From: Rhynchopus euleeides
Lineage: Eukaryota > Euglenozoa > Diplonemea > Diplonemida > Diplonemidae
Length of the DNA stretch: 64,000 bases
Assembly: GCA_963210315.1 (NCBI GenBank)
Contig: OY723278.1
Coordinates: forward strand, 620,001 to 684,000
Direction of reading: 5' to 3'
Part shown: one piece after another, positions 29,789 to 41,910 of the stretch
Position numbering within the stretch: position 1 is the first letter of the stretch
How the letters are laid out: every line of letters starts with the position of its first letter
Made by a program: the position numbers and the translations under genes
Notes under the pieces: generated by a model
What the model was told of the DNA's origin: nothing
What the model saw: the letters and a program-made list of their open reading frames with translations, nothing else
Database searches by the model: none

Positions 29789-32151
29789 GCTCTGCAGATG
29801 GGTGTGTGATGGGGCAGATGGTGGCGTTGGGTGTGTCAAAAGGTGCTGCAAAAAGAAACACCCTGCAGCCGGGTGAATCACAAGAGAGAAATGCGCAACG
29901 CACAGCTCCCCCCCCCCCAAGAATAATCACTCATCAAACTGTGTCGCAGCGTGACACCGTGAGGGCACGGGTGGTGATATGATATATGATGCGGTGGGGG
30001 GAGGTGGCACATACGTCCTCCCACTCCTTCTCCCGCTCCTGCTCCTCCTCCTTGTCCTTTTGGCTCACTGCGGGTGGGGGTGTTTTGTGGAGGCAGCATC
30101 AAGTGTATTGCTATCGCTTGGCACGACCTACACTCGACAGAAACATCATGTCTTGAGCACAACAGTGCCCTCTTTGAGACGGTGGGTCCACATCGAGAGC
30201 GGTGATCCGTGTGCTTGACATTATTGTGTGGTGTGGGCTCAGAGAGAAGGGGCAATTCCCACCATCTTGCAAGGACACATACACCGCTCGTCCGCCTTGC
30301 GCTGCACCTTGCCCGCCTTGATCCGTTTCATGACATCGAGATGCTCCTTCTTATCACGCGACACGGGCGACGACGGGCGGGGAGGCATATTCTCTCCACA
30401 GCAAGCAGAGACTCGGAGGTCACCACCACCTATACAGCCTGCTGTATCTCACAGAGCAGCGAACACCTGCTGTGCAGCAACTGACCCCACCAACGAGAGG
30501 CAAAAGGTGGTGTGTGCGGGCCTTGTCTGCAGGTGGGGTTGTGGTGGGGGTGGTGCGCGAGGAGTGGGTGACCTCAGGACCTCAGTCGTGCGTAGTCTGC
30601 AATATCACGTATGACCCAATTATTCTTGAACCCACGCCACCCCACGTTTGTTGAGGGCCAAGGGGGGGTGTTGTACGATCAGAGATACAAAGGAGAGGAG
30701 AGGGGGGTCAGGTCATCCAGGTCTGCTTGTTGTGGCAGTCTGCGTGCGGAGGGGAACAAAGAGACAAATCCTGTTGAGCTGTGTGGTGCTTCCCCTCAGC
30801 CCCCCACCCCCCTTCCCACCTTGCGCGTTGCAAGTGGTAGGAAGAAGGGCAACAGGAAACAGAAAACAGAAAACACAACAGGTCAGATCATTCTTCCTCG
30901 ATCCCGACACACGTGGGCTTTTGCCCCACCGATGTTTGTTGGAGGGCTGCAATGCGAAAACAGAGGGGTGGGGTGTTTGTGGAGAGCAGGTCACAACACC
31001 GTTCAGCAGCAGCCGCTCTCAGCCTGTGTTGTGTTGGATTATGATGCGTTGACGTTTCAACACACAAAACCTCTGCTCTCCAGGTCAAACGAACCGCGCA
31101 CTGGCCGGGGTTGAGCTGCGGAAGGCTCAGTGCTGGCGGCACAAAGAACCGGGCAGGGAAGAGATATCATCCACAGGGCCCTGAGGTCGGGGGGTAAAAA
31201 CACATGCTCTGGCCCAGGCGAGCCGGAGGCATCTGCACTTCACACGCTACAGGGAAAAAGCGCCTTGATGTGAATCACGAGATGTGTTGGATTTTTGGTG
31301 ACGTCGAGCCGCGCAAACCCGCAAACCGCGTCGCGTGCCCCAAATGTGGCACACGGTTGATGCTGGGATGAGCTTGAGGACCTATAAGTTCTTGCGATAC
31401 GCATGGCACTGCGGAGGGGGTGCGGGCAAGTTCATTGTCGAGGGTGAACGCAAAGGTAAGTCGCCCAGCACCTTCTCGCAATGTCTGGGAGGAGGGGAGC
31501 AGGGGAGGATTGCGGCTGTCCGCACGTTTCCGCCGCGCGTCGAAGGACAGGTCCCTCTCCAGCGCGGTGGTGTCGCCATCTCGGTATATGGTGGAGGTGG
31601 GGCTGCAGACGCCATGCGGCTGTCCAAGGAGCACACAGCCTTGGCCCTGATGAAGGGCGGAGAGTATACCGAGCACATTTGATGACGTGCGTTCATGCTT
31701 GTGCAGAAAGAAAAGCGAAAGCAATGATGGGGAAGGGGATGGAAGGGAAGCGAAAAGCGGGCGTGTCAATCAAACGCTGGGTCTGGGCGACGCACACTGG
31801 AGGGACATGCTCTGAAGCTGGAGTTTGAGGGTACGTCAAGAACCGGGCCCGATTCACACCCGAAAATCGGGGTGACACCCAATATTTGACACCTCTTTTG
31901 GGTTCATAACAGCCTTGTCTTGCTGCAGCAGTGGTCCTTCTCCAGAGCTCAGAGCCGGGTCATGTCCCACACAAAAAGCTGACCATTATGGCCAGCTTGC
32001 ATGTCCTGACGCAGAGGTGTGTCAGAGGCAATGCGACAGACACCTGGAATGCTTTGACTCGCTGCGGTGATCCTCGTTGTACTTTATCATCTCTACGCTG
32101 CCGTCAATCCACGTTCTGAACTTCAGGCAGGTCATGCGAGGCGCCGCACAC
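29789..32151. other. Long intergenic stretch, no gene seen
   Basis: No minus-strand gene is supported. On the plus strand a zinc-ribbon-like fragment (ACPKCGTRLML) is encoded near 31325-31366 and stops at once. An unrelated open frame follows it. These look like remnants only. Confidence 0.4.
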
Positions 32152-35100
32152 AGGGTGGGGTGAGAGAGGGGGTTGTGTTCACTGGATGCGTGGAAGATGC
32201 AAGCAAGTGGGAGGTTCCCGAAGTGTATCAGGAGTGTTGATGCAGAAGGGTGTGATGTGGTGATGAAGAAGATCCCGATGTGATGAACAGGAAGACCCCT
32301 TCGTGCATCACCACGCCACCCCACTCCACCAAACACAACACAACACACAGCAGCAGTGCAGAAGACACCAACGGGAAGCACCTTGACGCGATGCGATATC
32401 TTCCTGCTGCTCATTCACACAACCACAGAAGGGCAAGAAGGACGAGAGCTCACAGCCCGGTCATGTCCCACACAAACAGCTGGCCATCATGGCCTGCCGT
32501 GGCCACACGTGTGCCGTCGGGGGAGAAGCTGAGGCGGCGCACAGCTCCCGCGTGCCCCACAAGCTCGGCCACTGCCGCCCCGCCGCTGGTGCCCCACACC
32601 ACCACCGGGCCCGCCCCGGCAGCGGCGACGAGGCGCCCGTCGGGCGAGTGCTGCACGTCGAACACGATCCCCGACCCGTGCTGCAGCCGCAGCCGCTCGT
32701 TGTTGCTGGGAGCGCTGCCGCCAGTGCCAGTGCCAGCACCAGCCCACAGCCCCACACGCACCGTCCCGTCGTCCATCCCACGCGCAAGCTCGGCCCCGTC
32801 AGGCGAGAAGGACAGCGCCGTCACACGCGCCCCCACAGACACCACCGCCGCCTCCTGCTGCCCGTTGTCCACGGCGAGCACACGCACCGCCTCTCCCGCC
32901 TCCGCGTGCACCGTCACTGCTGCCAAGCGTGTCGCTGCCCCAGATCCAGCCCCAACACCAGAGCCAAGTGGCAAGAAGGCAACCTCACGCGAGTGCCTGT
33001 GCAGCACCACGTCGGGACGCATCCCCGCAACGGCGTCGTGCACACGCGTCACCTCCTCCTCCACCCCGCCGGCCACGAGGAGAAGCCCGTCCGGCGAGAA
33101 GCGCACACGCCGCACAGGCGCTGCCGCCGCGTCCCCGTGCTCCAGCTCCAGCAGCACCGCCCCGGTCGTGGCGTTGCACAGCACAGCACGCCCACCGGCC
33201 CCGCCCACCGCGACACGCGCCCCGTCCGGCGAGAAGGCCACGTCGTGCCCGGCAAACCCACCGCACACGAGCGACCGCAGCTGCGCCCCGGTCGCTGCGC
33301 TGAAGACACGCACCTTCCCGTCGCTCCCGCCTGCCGCAACCTCCGACCCGTCCGCTGAGTGTGCCACGCTCAGCACGCTGCCGGTGTGCTGGATCCGCAG
33401 CACGCACCGCAGTGACGCTCCCGCTCCGCACACACTCGCAAACGTGTCCGGGATCTCGCAGCTTTGTGGCACGGACGTCTCGGGTCTGGGTGTGTCAGGT
33501 GTGGCTATCGGAGGAAAGGGTGTTGCAGGCACAGGTGTCGGTGGAGAAGATGTTGCAGGTGCAGGCGTTGCAGGTGCAGGTGTCGGTGGAGAAGGTGTTG
33601 CAGGTGCAGGCGTTGCAGGCACAGGTGTCGGTGGAGAAGATGTTGCAGGTGCAGGCGTTGCAGGTGCAGATGTCGGTGGAGAAGGTGTTGCAGGTGCAGG
33701 CGTTGCAGGCACAGGTGTCGGTGGAGAAGATGTTGCAGGTGCAGGCGTTGCAGGCACAGGTGTCGGTGGAGGAGATGTTGCAGGTGCAGGTGTGATTGAG
33801 AAGTAGTTCCACAGAAGGATGTTGCCACTGTATCCGGCAGTGATGACGGTGCCGTTACGGAAGTATGAGGCCGCGTGTGTGTACTCATCTGGTGTCGTGT
33901 AGGTCTCCAACAGTCTGCCGGTTGCCACGGCGTGGACATGCACGCCATCGAATTCAGTGACCAACAGCTTCTTGGAGTCACTGCTGAACGACAGCGAGAA
34001 ACCAGACCTGACTGTGACCTTCCACTCTGTGGAGTAGTCACTCAATTTGTAGATGATCGCCGTGCTGCTTACTGTATGCGACGCAGTTGCGAAGTAGACC
34101 CCATCTGGTGACACGTCTAGACCGAAGATCCCACCACCAGTCTGATCCGTCAGCGTTTTCAGAATGATCCCGCTCATTGCATCCCACACATGGACTGTGT
34201 GACCGTCAGATGAACCACTGATGATCTTCGTCCCATCAGTGGTGTACTTCACGCTGAGCGCAACTCCGGACGCATTGTGACCACCAGTGAGGGACAATAC
34301 CAAGGTACCAGACACGGCGTCCCAGATGTTGACAGTATCTCTGTGTCCAGAAGCAACACGTGTGCCGTCTGGTGAGTATGCAACAGAAAAACAAGAACCC
34401 TTCGTCTTGGTCGACCAGAGTTCCGTCCCACTGCTCAACGAGACGACCGCCACCCCAAAACGGCCCGCAGCCACCACAATGGTGTTCCCGTCGGGAGAGA
34501 ACTCAACGTCGTACGCGGAGTATGGGTAAGATGGCACTGTGACTGCAGCACCTGTGCTCACAGTGTACACAAGCAAGCCAGTGCTGGGCGCTGCCACCGC
34601 AGCCAACGTCTCGTCAGGAGAAACTGCAATCTGCCTAGCGCTTGATGCTCCGCTTGCGAGCGTCACACTGCACTGGGGACCCACACCATCTGGGCATGCT
34701 GTGTGTGCACTGAAGCACACACAGAGCAGCGCCGCTACGGCTGCCATGGCTGCGGTGTGTCCACGTGTGTCCTATCTGGAGGGTGGTGGTGGCAGCACTT
34801 CACGTCAGACAAGATGAACCCGTGTGTCAGGAAAACCATTGTGTAGTTGTTGCATGTCGAGGGAAACGACTGTACCGACCCCTGTGGGGCAACGGAGGGT
34901 ACGGACCCCAGGAGCAGCACAACGGGACAACCCGGGTGTCGAGAGTTTCGTCAAGACCCGTTCGGCAACCCAGGCCTCCATACCACTCTGCTGTTGCTGA
35001 AACCCCGCCACCCCACACCCCAACCAGACACCCAAGCCACAGGCACACTACGGCTGCCTACAGCCAGGGGATCTGGAGCACCAGAGACGCGTGCACCTCC

Positions 35101-35180
35101 TGGGTGCTCAAACGAGTTGTGGTGGGGGGCGGGGAGTGGTTTCGGCTGCCTCGCCCATCCTTGGGAAACCCCATCGCGAA
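32152..35180. repeat. Segmental duplication, copy B
   Basis: Partner of 21716-24770 in the same orientation. The 3' flank and C-terminal half (about 32215-33500) are nearly identical to copy A. The linker length differs, the N-terminal half is diverged, and about 270 bp at 34790-35055 are unique to this copy. Confidence 0.85.
32450..34747 (-). CDS. Secreted double WD40-propeller protein, paralogue B
   Basis: A 765-residue protein with the same plan as paralogue A: signal peptide, WD40 propeller (about 30-317), Pro/Ala/Thr linker (318-430) and second propeller (435-765). The linker is made of six 15-residue units of the type TPVPATPAPATSSPP, encoded by a 45-bp tandem repeat at about 33520-33790. 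Paralogue A has a linker about 100 residues longer with a different, more irregular repeat. The second propeller is almost identical between paralogues while the first differs at many positions. The two proteins may therefore bind different partners through the first propeller (inference). Confidence 0.8.
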   Translation of the reverse strand: MAAVAALLCVCFSAHTACPDGVGPQCSVTLASGASSARQIAVSPDETLAAVAAPSTGLLVYTVSTGAAVTVPSYPYSAYDVEFSPDGNTIVVAAGRFGVAVVSLSSGTELWSTKTKGSCFSVAYSPDGTRVASGHRDTVNIWDAVSGTLVLSLTGGHNASGVALSVKYTTDGTKIISGSSDGHTVHVWDAMSGIILKTLTDQTGGGIFGLDVSPDGVYFATASHTVSSTAIIYKLSDYSTEWKVTVRSGFSLSFSSDSKKLLVTEFDGVHVHAVATGRLLETYTTPDEYTHAASYFRNGTVITAGYSGNILLWNYFSITPAPATSPPPTPVPATPAPATSSPPTPVPATPAPATPSPPTSAPATPAPATSSPPTPVPATPAPATPSPPTPAPATPAPATSSPPTPVPATPFPPIATPDTPRPETSVPQSCEIPDTFASVCGAGASLRCVLRIQHTGSVLSVAHSADGSEVAAGGSDGKVRVFSAATGAQLRSLVCGGFAGHDVAFSPDGARVAVGGAGGRAVLCNATTGAVLLELEHGDAAAAPVRRVRFSPDGLLLVAGGVEEEVTRVHDAVAGMRPDVVLHRHSREVAFLPLGSGVGAGSGAATRLAAVTVHAEAGEAVRVLAVDNGQQEAAVVSVGARVTALSFSPDGAELARGMDDGTVRVGLWAGAGTGTGGSAPSNNERLRLQHGSGIVFDVQHSPDGRLVAAAGAGPVVVWGTSGGAAVAELVGHAGAVRRLSFSPDGTRVATAGHDGQLFVWDMTGL

Positions 35181-36495
35181 CACCTCGCCGGCCGGCACAC
35201 ACCCTGCAGCCTGGCAAGGCTGGTCGAATATGTGCCGCACCACCACAGAGGCACACCACACAGCAAGGCAGCATAGGGAGGGCGGCCTGCACCACGCGCT
35301 AAGGCTTCCGAGTTGGGGGTGCTGTGTGTGACGACACAGCATCTCCTGGTTGTGCGTCAAGCCTGTAATCATATGCGACCCCGACATCCTTGGTCCACTG
35401 TGTCATGCGCCGATCCGCACGCTGCAGTGCCTCTTGCTGAAGAACGCGCCCTGACGCCCACTCGCTGCGCTTCCATGTCGCCCGTGTCAGCATTACCTGG
35501 CACTCTCTTGGGAGGGGGGTGGTGAGATTCCGCCACAATGCGGCGTGCCTGCCAAACAACTTTCCAGCACACAAGGACCTCCAGGTCATTCACCTACAAG
35601 GTGCACGCACATGGCGCAGGGGGTGGTGGGGGGGGCGCATTTCGAAGGGGGTCATGCTGTCCTTCTGTCGCTGTGGAGGGGTGCCCGCATGATACACGGA
35701 AGTGGATGAGGCGGGCACCATGCTGTTGCAAATCGTCTTCTTTTGGCTTGACGATAGACACACTGTGTGTGCATGAGATCCAGCAACTGTGCACGAGATC
35801 CGGACTACTTTTTATTGGGTGCGCGCTTGATGTCAAAGTTGAAGTGGCATTCAGGCAACAATCCAAAAGATACAGTGGTGTTGCTGAAAAACGCTTCGCA
35901 CAATTTCCGCATGAAGTACGCACAAGTACGCATGAGCTACGCAATATGGCCTTGTGATGTCCTGTGTATTTTTGCAAATAGGTCGGACCAGAGAAGCTGG
36001 CTGGAAACGAATGGAATGATGATCAAAAATGTCGCATCCCCCAATCAGACCCTGCTCTGAACCACCTGGGTTGAGAAGAGAGAGGCATTTGCCGAAAGAA
36101 CAAAATCTGAGCCGTCTGCAGCTCAACCATCTCTCAGCAGGCAGTCCCGCAAAACCGGCAGTAGGCAGCAGGTCAGTTTTGGCGTCGCCAAAACTCCATG
36201 TTTGTCTACACCAGAAAACGAGAAAACGAGAACATGATTTCTGTTGATAGAAAAAATGTATGCGGAAGTGTGATGTGAACAGGCACATCAACGACAGTTG
36301 GTGTTCTCCGAACGCTGAACACCCCCAGCGGCCGTTATGAAGTGTTCGCAAGGATCTGCACGGTGAAAAGCGTCCTGCCTTGGCTACGTCGAACTGGCAA
36401 ACCAAAAGGTGACAGCACGGCGATTCGCACGAAGTTCGCAAAACTACGCACGACGCTATTTGGACTTGGCAGCAACACCATACAGTCGTACGATA
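34748..36495. other. Intergenic stretch
   Basis: Up to about 35180 this belongs to the segmental duplication. Beyond it no coding sequence is recognised on either strand. Confidence 0.4.
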
Positions 36496-36828
36496 TACCG
36501 TATACGTAAATATTATGGAACGTAAATATTATGGAACGGGCCCATTTTTGCCCGGTCCGTTCCATAATATTTACGTTCCAAAATATTTACAGGGCCAGTT
36601 GGGGACTCGGTGGTGAGGATGGTTTGCCTCAGGAATCGCACGAAAAGTGCACGAGTAGGTCCCGTCAGGGACTCTGTATGCCGTCCGATCACCTGGTCCA
36701 AGTCCCCGAGTCGCAGAAAGCCCTGTAAATATTATGGAACGAAAAAAATCTGGAACGCCAACCCACCAGCGTTCCATAATATTTACGTTCCATAATAATT
36801 ACGTTCCAAAATATTTACGTATACGGTA
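36496..36828 (-). mobile_element. 333-bp inverted-repeat element, copy 3 (inverted)
   Basis: Same ends and exact length as copies at 37-369 and 3571-3903, in the opposite orientation. The core agrees best with copy 2. The flanks (cgtacgata and tgttcttcg) show no obvious target-site duplication. Confidence 0.82.
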
Positions 36829-37330
36829 TGTTCTTCGCGACTTCGCTGCGCTTCATTGCTCGCAAATCGAATAATTGTAAGGAAGGTCGCGAATGGGGAG
36901 GTCGTCCCAACCACAAGTAAGCTTCGGCCATTCATGGACAAAATGGAATGGTAGACGAAAGATAACACAGGAGACACTACAAAAGGGGGTATCGCACGAA
37001 ACGCACAGCCCGGGAAGTGATGTGTGATTGGCAACACAGGTACAATGTTCGGAGAACATAGTCACATGATATGGTGCGACCGTTGTTGGGCTGCTCCTGG
37101 TTGTTGCCGCTGCATACATCAACTCCAGGCAAACTGGGTGGAGGGAGAGGTTCGATTTGTTGTACAGTTGTGTCGAACTCGCCAACACTAACAGTCCCTG
37201 CCCTTGCTGATCGGCACCACTGCCGCACACATCCCCAACACATCGCTGGGGTCGAACCAGGAGGGGCCGGGCTGATGGGACCGACGCCGTCATCCCACCA
37301 CAACACGAGGAAACACCATGGCACGAAACG
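36829..37330. other. 3' flank of the cyclase gene, no gene seen
   Basis: Nothing recognised between the 333-bp element and the stop codon of the cyclase gene at 37331. Confidence 0.4.
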
Positions 37331-40300
37331 TCATCTTATTTTAACACTGCTAGTCCATTCACATGGCGGCTGATCAAAGTCGACCTCTATGCGGTAGGTA
37401 CACGGAGTGACGCAGTTGGTGTACATCTGGACAGCGGTCTGTAGGGCAGGAATGGGCAGGGGTGGTGGTGTAGGCAACATACTTCCAGCAGCTTGTCTCC
37501 AGGGTTCGCCGCAGACATGGATTGCAGTTGGGAAAACGCTTTACTGCTCTTCTCCGTGTCAGGTGTGAAGAAATCATTAACTGCGTCTGTGACGGTGTTC
37601 TCGTCACCGGTGCCCCCTCCTGTGCAGGCAAGGGCGGAGCTGAGCTGTTCGGTCATCACAGCAAACGCCAGGACGCGCATCCTCTCGTTCTTCTCGAGCC
37701 ACACGTCGAGCAACCGCAGGCATCCACTGTAATCTCTGATAGAGTCGCGCAGCCCATGGAAGTTGCCTGAGCAGTCTGCAAATACCGCAAACCTGTTCAT
37801 GCTCCGTGACAGGGACGCCGTTGCAACAGCTGCGCTCAGGGGGAAGCCGACGACTGTGGCAAAACGTGATTTACTGGTCCCGACATTGCCGTGCAGCAGT
37901 CCGCCAAATGCGATGCCGACGTTCATGTACTGGTGTGTCCGTTGGTGCATGCATGAGACAAACGTCAGAGCTGCCAGGCTGGACATGTTGCACTTCTTCG
38001 CTGCATTCCATGACACGACAATCATGTTCCCAAACAGCGACCCCAGCACACCGTCAGTGGCATGGGCAGCATCGAACGCCCCCTTCACAGCCATGTTCAT
38101 AGAATCCTGCCGCCCGCTGTCGGGGAGCTTTGCCGTGTTCTGCGGAGATGGGGTGTGGTGTGTTGCTGCTGCTGCTACAGCCACAGAAGACACAATCAGC
38201 GTGGCACCTTGACATACCACTCTGCACACGACGACACATCCCAGAGACCGCGCCAGCTGCAGGCCCATCCGCTGCTGCAGCCGCAGAACACTGACATCCG
38301 TCTTTTCGGTGCCTCCTGACGACGCCTTCGACCCGACAGACGCCGTCTCACCATCCAACTTCGAGGCACGCACCTGCGCACAGTCTGTCGTCTCATCAGT
38401 CATGCGGTGTGCCATCGATGCTGGTGCCATCAGGAACAGATTGCACAGGCCCTGCCCACGCAGCTCCTTCGGGCCGAGGGGTACGGTGACGGGCGACCCG
38501 AGCTTCTTGGCCGCATCCTGGGCAACATCAGCGACCGCCTCCGTCACACACACGGTGCCCCCCTTTGCCATCCCCTCCACGCGCGAAGCGATGTTCACGG
38601 TGCTGCCGCGGTAGTCGGTTCGGCGCGTGAGCGGATTCTCCTCTGTGATAGCCTCCCCGTAGTGCACGCCGATCCGCACAACCAGCCCTGCCTTTGGCAG
38701 GGGCAGCCCTTGGGGCCACGTCGCAGCCGCCAGGTCCTGCTGGATGCGCAGGGCGCATGCCACAGCGCTCACAGGCGAGGAGAAGGCCACCATGAAAGCA
38801 TCCCCTATCGTCTTCACCTCGTAGCCCTTGTGCGCTGCGCATGCGGCTCGGATCAAGTCGTTGTGCAGCTCCAGTGCCTCGTCCATCTCCTCGTTGCCCA
38901 CCTTCCACAGCATGGTGGACCCTTGGATGTCGGTGAACATGATTGCCAGGCGGCCAGTCGGTGGGTCGACAACCCTGACGGCGACTGTGCCTCCGTTGTC
39001 GGCCAGCAGGCTCTGCGGGACAAAGGCCCGGTACTCCTGGAGGCACTGCACCATCTTCAGAAAGTGCTGCTGCATCAGGCGAGCCTCGTGGAAGACGCTC
39101 TGGGGCCCAATTGCCAGGTCATCCAGGTCTAGGGAGGCAACCTTCCACATGGCGTTCTGGATCTTCACAATGGGGGTCATCAGCACTTTGGCCACTGCGA
39201 CGCCTGTGACCATGAGGACAAGGGCAATGCATCCGATCACAATAAATGTGACTTTCTTCGATTCGGCGATGTCCTCTTCAATGCGCTCCGACTCCGCTTG
39301 CGAATGGAGGGAGCTCATCAGGATAGAGTCCTGCACCTCCCCGGTGACGGATCTCTGGTCGATCGCAACGACGATGAACCAGTCGACACCAGGAGCCTGG
39401 TTGTACCGCACGACACTTGTGAAATATGTTGTCTCCGTGCCGTTGATATCGAAGCGTATGCCTTGGAACCCAGGGTGCGAGTCAAAAGAGTCGTTGTACG
39501 CCAGTGCCAGGTCACGGATGATGACGTCATCTGACTCCGATGCCCGGATGGCGCGGAAGGGCTTGGTGGGGTCCGTTGTCGTGCCGGTGAGGCGCCCTGC
39601 CGAGGCGCCTGTCAGGATGCCCGTGTCGTCAAACACCCTCCACTGCGCCTCTGGCGCCCCAGAGGCCTTCATCTTGTCAGCAATCCACGAGCTGGCAATC
39701 ACGGTGAACAGGCGCGGCTGCGATCCGGGGAACTGCGCCTTCAGCTTCATGGCATTGATGATCAGCACCCTTGTGACCGTGTGCAGCGACAGGTACACCA
39801 AGCCGATACCCACGGTGCCGGGTGGCGCTGTCTTTGATACATCTGGGACGATGACTCCCATGGTGAACCCTCCTGTCAACCCAAGCACATCGAAGACCAA
39901 CCCGCGTCCCTCCTGTATAGGCATCATCCCGCCGAACAAAATTGCAACAAGCTTAGAGTCCTGAACATTCACTGATCGGAAGACCTCAGACGAGGGCATC
40001 CCTGTAATCGGTGTGACAACCGAGACATTGCGGTCGGTCGGCGATGTGCTGTAAGCGACGTGCATCGAACCATCTGGCCGCATGATCATCATGACACCCC
40101 CTGCGCCACTCATGGCCAGCGTGATCGAGAAAATGGAAGACGGCACCACTGAGTTCATGTTCTGGATGGACTTGGCCCGTGCCCACAGCGTGCTTGCGAA
40201 GCGGCTGAGATACAGCACCGCGCTCTGGTTTTTCGGGATGAGGCCCAGCTCCCCTTCCAGCAGCACCTGCAGGTAGGCCAGCTCGTTGACCCCCGACATG

Positions 40301-40653
40301 ATACCCGTCGCGATCTCATCCCTCACGGACATTGCTGCGGTCGTCATAAAGATTGCAACGACCTTCTGCAGCCCTGCCAGGGAGGTCGAAGAGAGGCTTT
40401 GGAAAGCGAGCTGGGATGATTCGCGCGTCTCCTCCAGCCCCTTGTCGTAGTTGATGATGAGAAGCAGCGCAGTAGACGTGCACCCGAGGAACACACACAG
40501 CAAACACAAGAGCGCCACGCTGTTCTGGATCGATACCAGCTTCGCTGAAGCTGGCTCGGATGTCATGTCAGGGGAATCGACAGAGACATCACCCCAAGCG
40601 CTCTGCGACTGCGCCATCGACATGTCACGGCCTGAATAGCTGGGTTCCTGCAT
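37331..40653 (-). CDS. Membrane adenylate cyclase with a second, degenerate cyclase domain
   Basis: Exons 38218-40653, 37483-38139 and 37331-37438 give 1066 residues. The introns are 78 and 44 nt, both starting GTATGT and ending CCGCAG or CTACAG, phase 0. A first membrane helix (about 44-66) precedes a ~400-residue extracytoplasmic sensor region. A second helix (about 467-490) and a HAMP-like linker lead to a class III cyclase domain (about 565-760). Metal-binding aspartates lie in FTDIQGST and TIGDAFMV. Lys in VKTIGD and Asp in TDYRGSTVNIASR match adenine-selecting positions, and Arg and Asn in VNIASR fit the transition state. A C-terminal region (about 795-1000) resembles a cyclase fold without catalytic residues. 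Two-helix cyclases of this type are typical of trypanosomes and relatives. Confidence 0.85.
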
Positions 40654-41910
40654 GGCGCCTGCTCTAACTCACCAGGCACCCCAATGCCTGAGCCCTCGCA
40701 GAGGGAACCGCAGCAAGCCAACCTTCGGGTCGCGAAAGGGGTTGATGATATCGGGCTGGCGGGAACCCCAGTTCGTACCCACGGCAGTGTTCGGGGGTAG
40801 GGGCGGGTGTGTGGGTGTCCTGCACCTGAGGGGCAAGTGTGGAAGAGCACACGCGGTGTTGGCAGTGGTACACAAAAAGGTTTGATTCGGCCAACCCCTG
40901 TCACCTTCTCCAGTAGGGCACCAGTGTGCGTGCTCGAAGCTCAGAATCCCAGAAAGTGATGCATCAGGTAGAGCGGTGCGTGACTCTCGTAGAGGCATAT
41001 GAGATGCTTCCCGTTTCGAACAAGGCGTCTCGGAGGGTGACGGAGGGGACTGCGGGGTGGACGTCAGCGTTATGCCAAGGCTACTGAGCTGGACAAGACA
41101 CAACGGATTTTTTCACTTCGGCGACATGCGAGACATAGTGCACTGCGTGTGCCGTGCCTTGGCCTCGTCAAGGAGGCAGCTCTCGGTGGAAACAGGCAGT
41201 GTTCTCCAACCTGAACACAGGGATCCGGGATCGGGATAGGTTCGAGGGGGTCAATGCGATAAGAGGGCAGGGGATGAACATCGACAGACAGGTTTGCTGG
41301 TCTGATTTGTTGCTGCATCGGGAAGGGGCCCAAATGAACAAAAAAAACACTAACAAAAACAACAAAAGCAACAGCGACAACCCGGCCGAACATTGCCTTG
41401 CCGGAGATGGTGCCGTGTGGGACTGCCGTGCCTCCCTCTCTGCTAGCACATGCCCATTGTCACCTTCGATGGGCTCAGCCACAGCAGGGAGGGGCACACC
41501 CGCACCTTCCAGCTGCAGGCAAGGCTCTGCTCTGATGTGTTTCTGGCATCACGAAGAAGGGTTGCTCTGGATGTAACGGGGCGGTGTTGTGGGATGGGAA
41601 AGGGTGCAACGACCAGCACCTTGAGCAAGAGGCTGCACACAGGCAGCGCAGCCTCGTTGGAGCAGGCAACGGGCTGGTCGGTAGTTTGCAGGAAAGCGTG
41701 ACTACTTTGTTTCTGAGGACAATACCCACTACGTGCAGTTTGCCACCGGTTGCCTTGGCTGGAGCATGAGGGAGCAGGGCGCCAGCAGGCACACGGGGCG
41801 TATGCACACTTCATCCAGAGGATGAGGGGAAGATAGACAGATACCAACTGAGCGGCATCACCGCCACACGGTGAAGGGGGAGAAGGGACAGTTAATCATA
41901 GCCCAGCAGA
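40654..41910. other. Intergenic stretch, no gene seen
   Basis: Open frames on both strands have no recognisable domain. Positions 41780-41910 probably include the 3' untranslated part of the DOMON gene. Confidence 0.4.

Noticed and set aside
32280..33806. Plus-strand Thr/Pro/Ser-rich frame of 508 codons over WD40 gene B
   Set aside because: Antisense of the near-identical propeller region. The mirror frame appears over gene A, as expected for a shadow.
37240..37270. tRNA B-box-like ggttcgaccc on the minus strand near 37251
   Set aside because: The T-stem does not close fully, and no acceptor stem, D arm or anticodon arm could be built around it.
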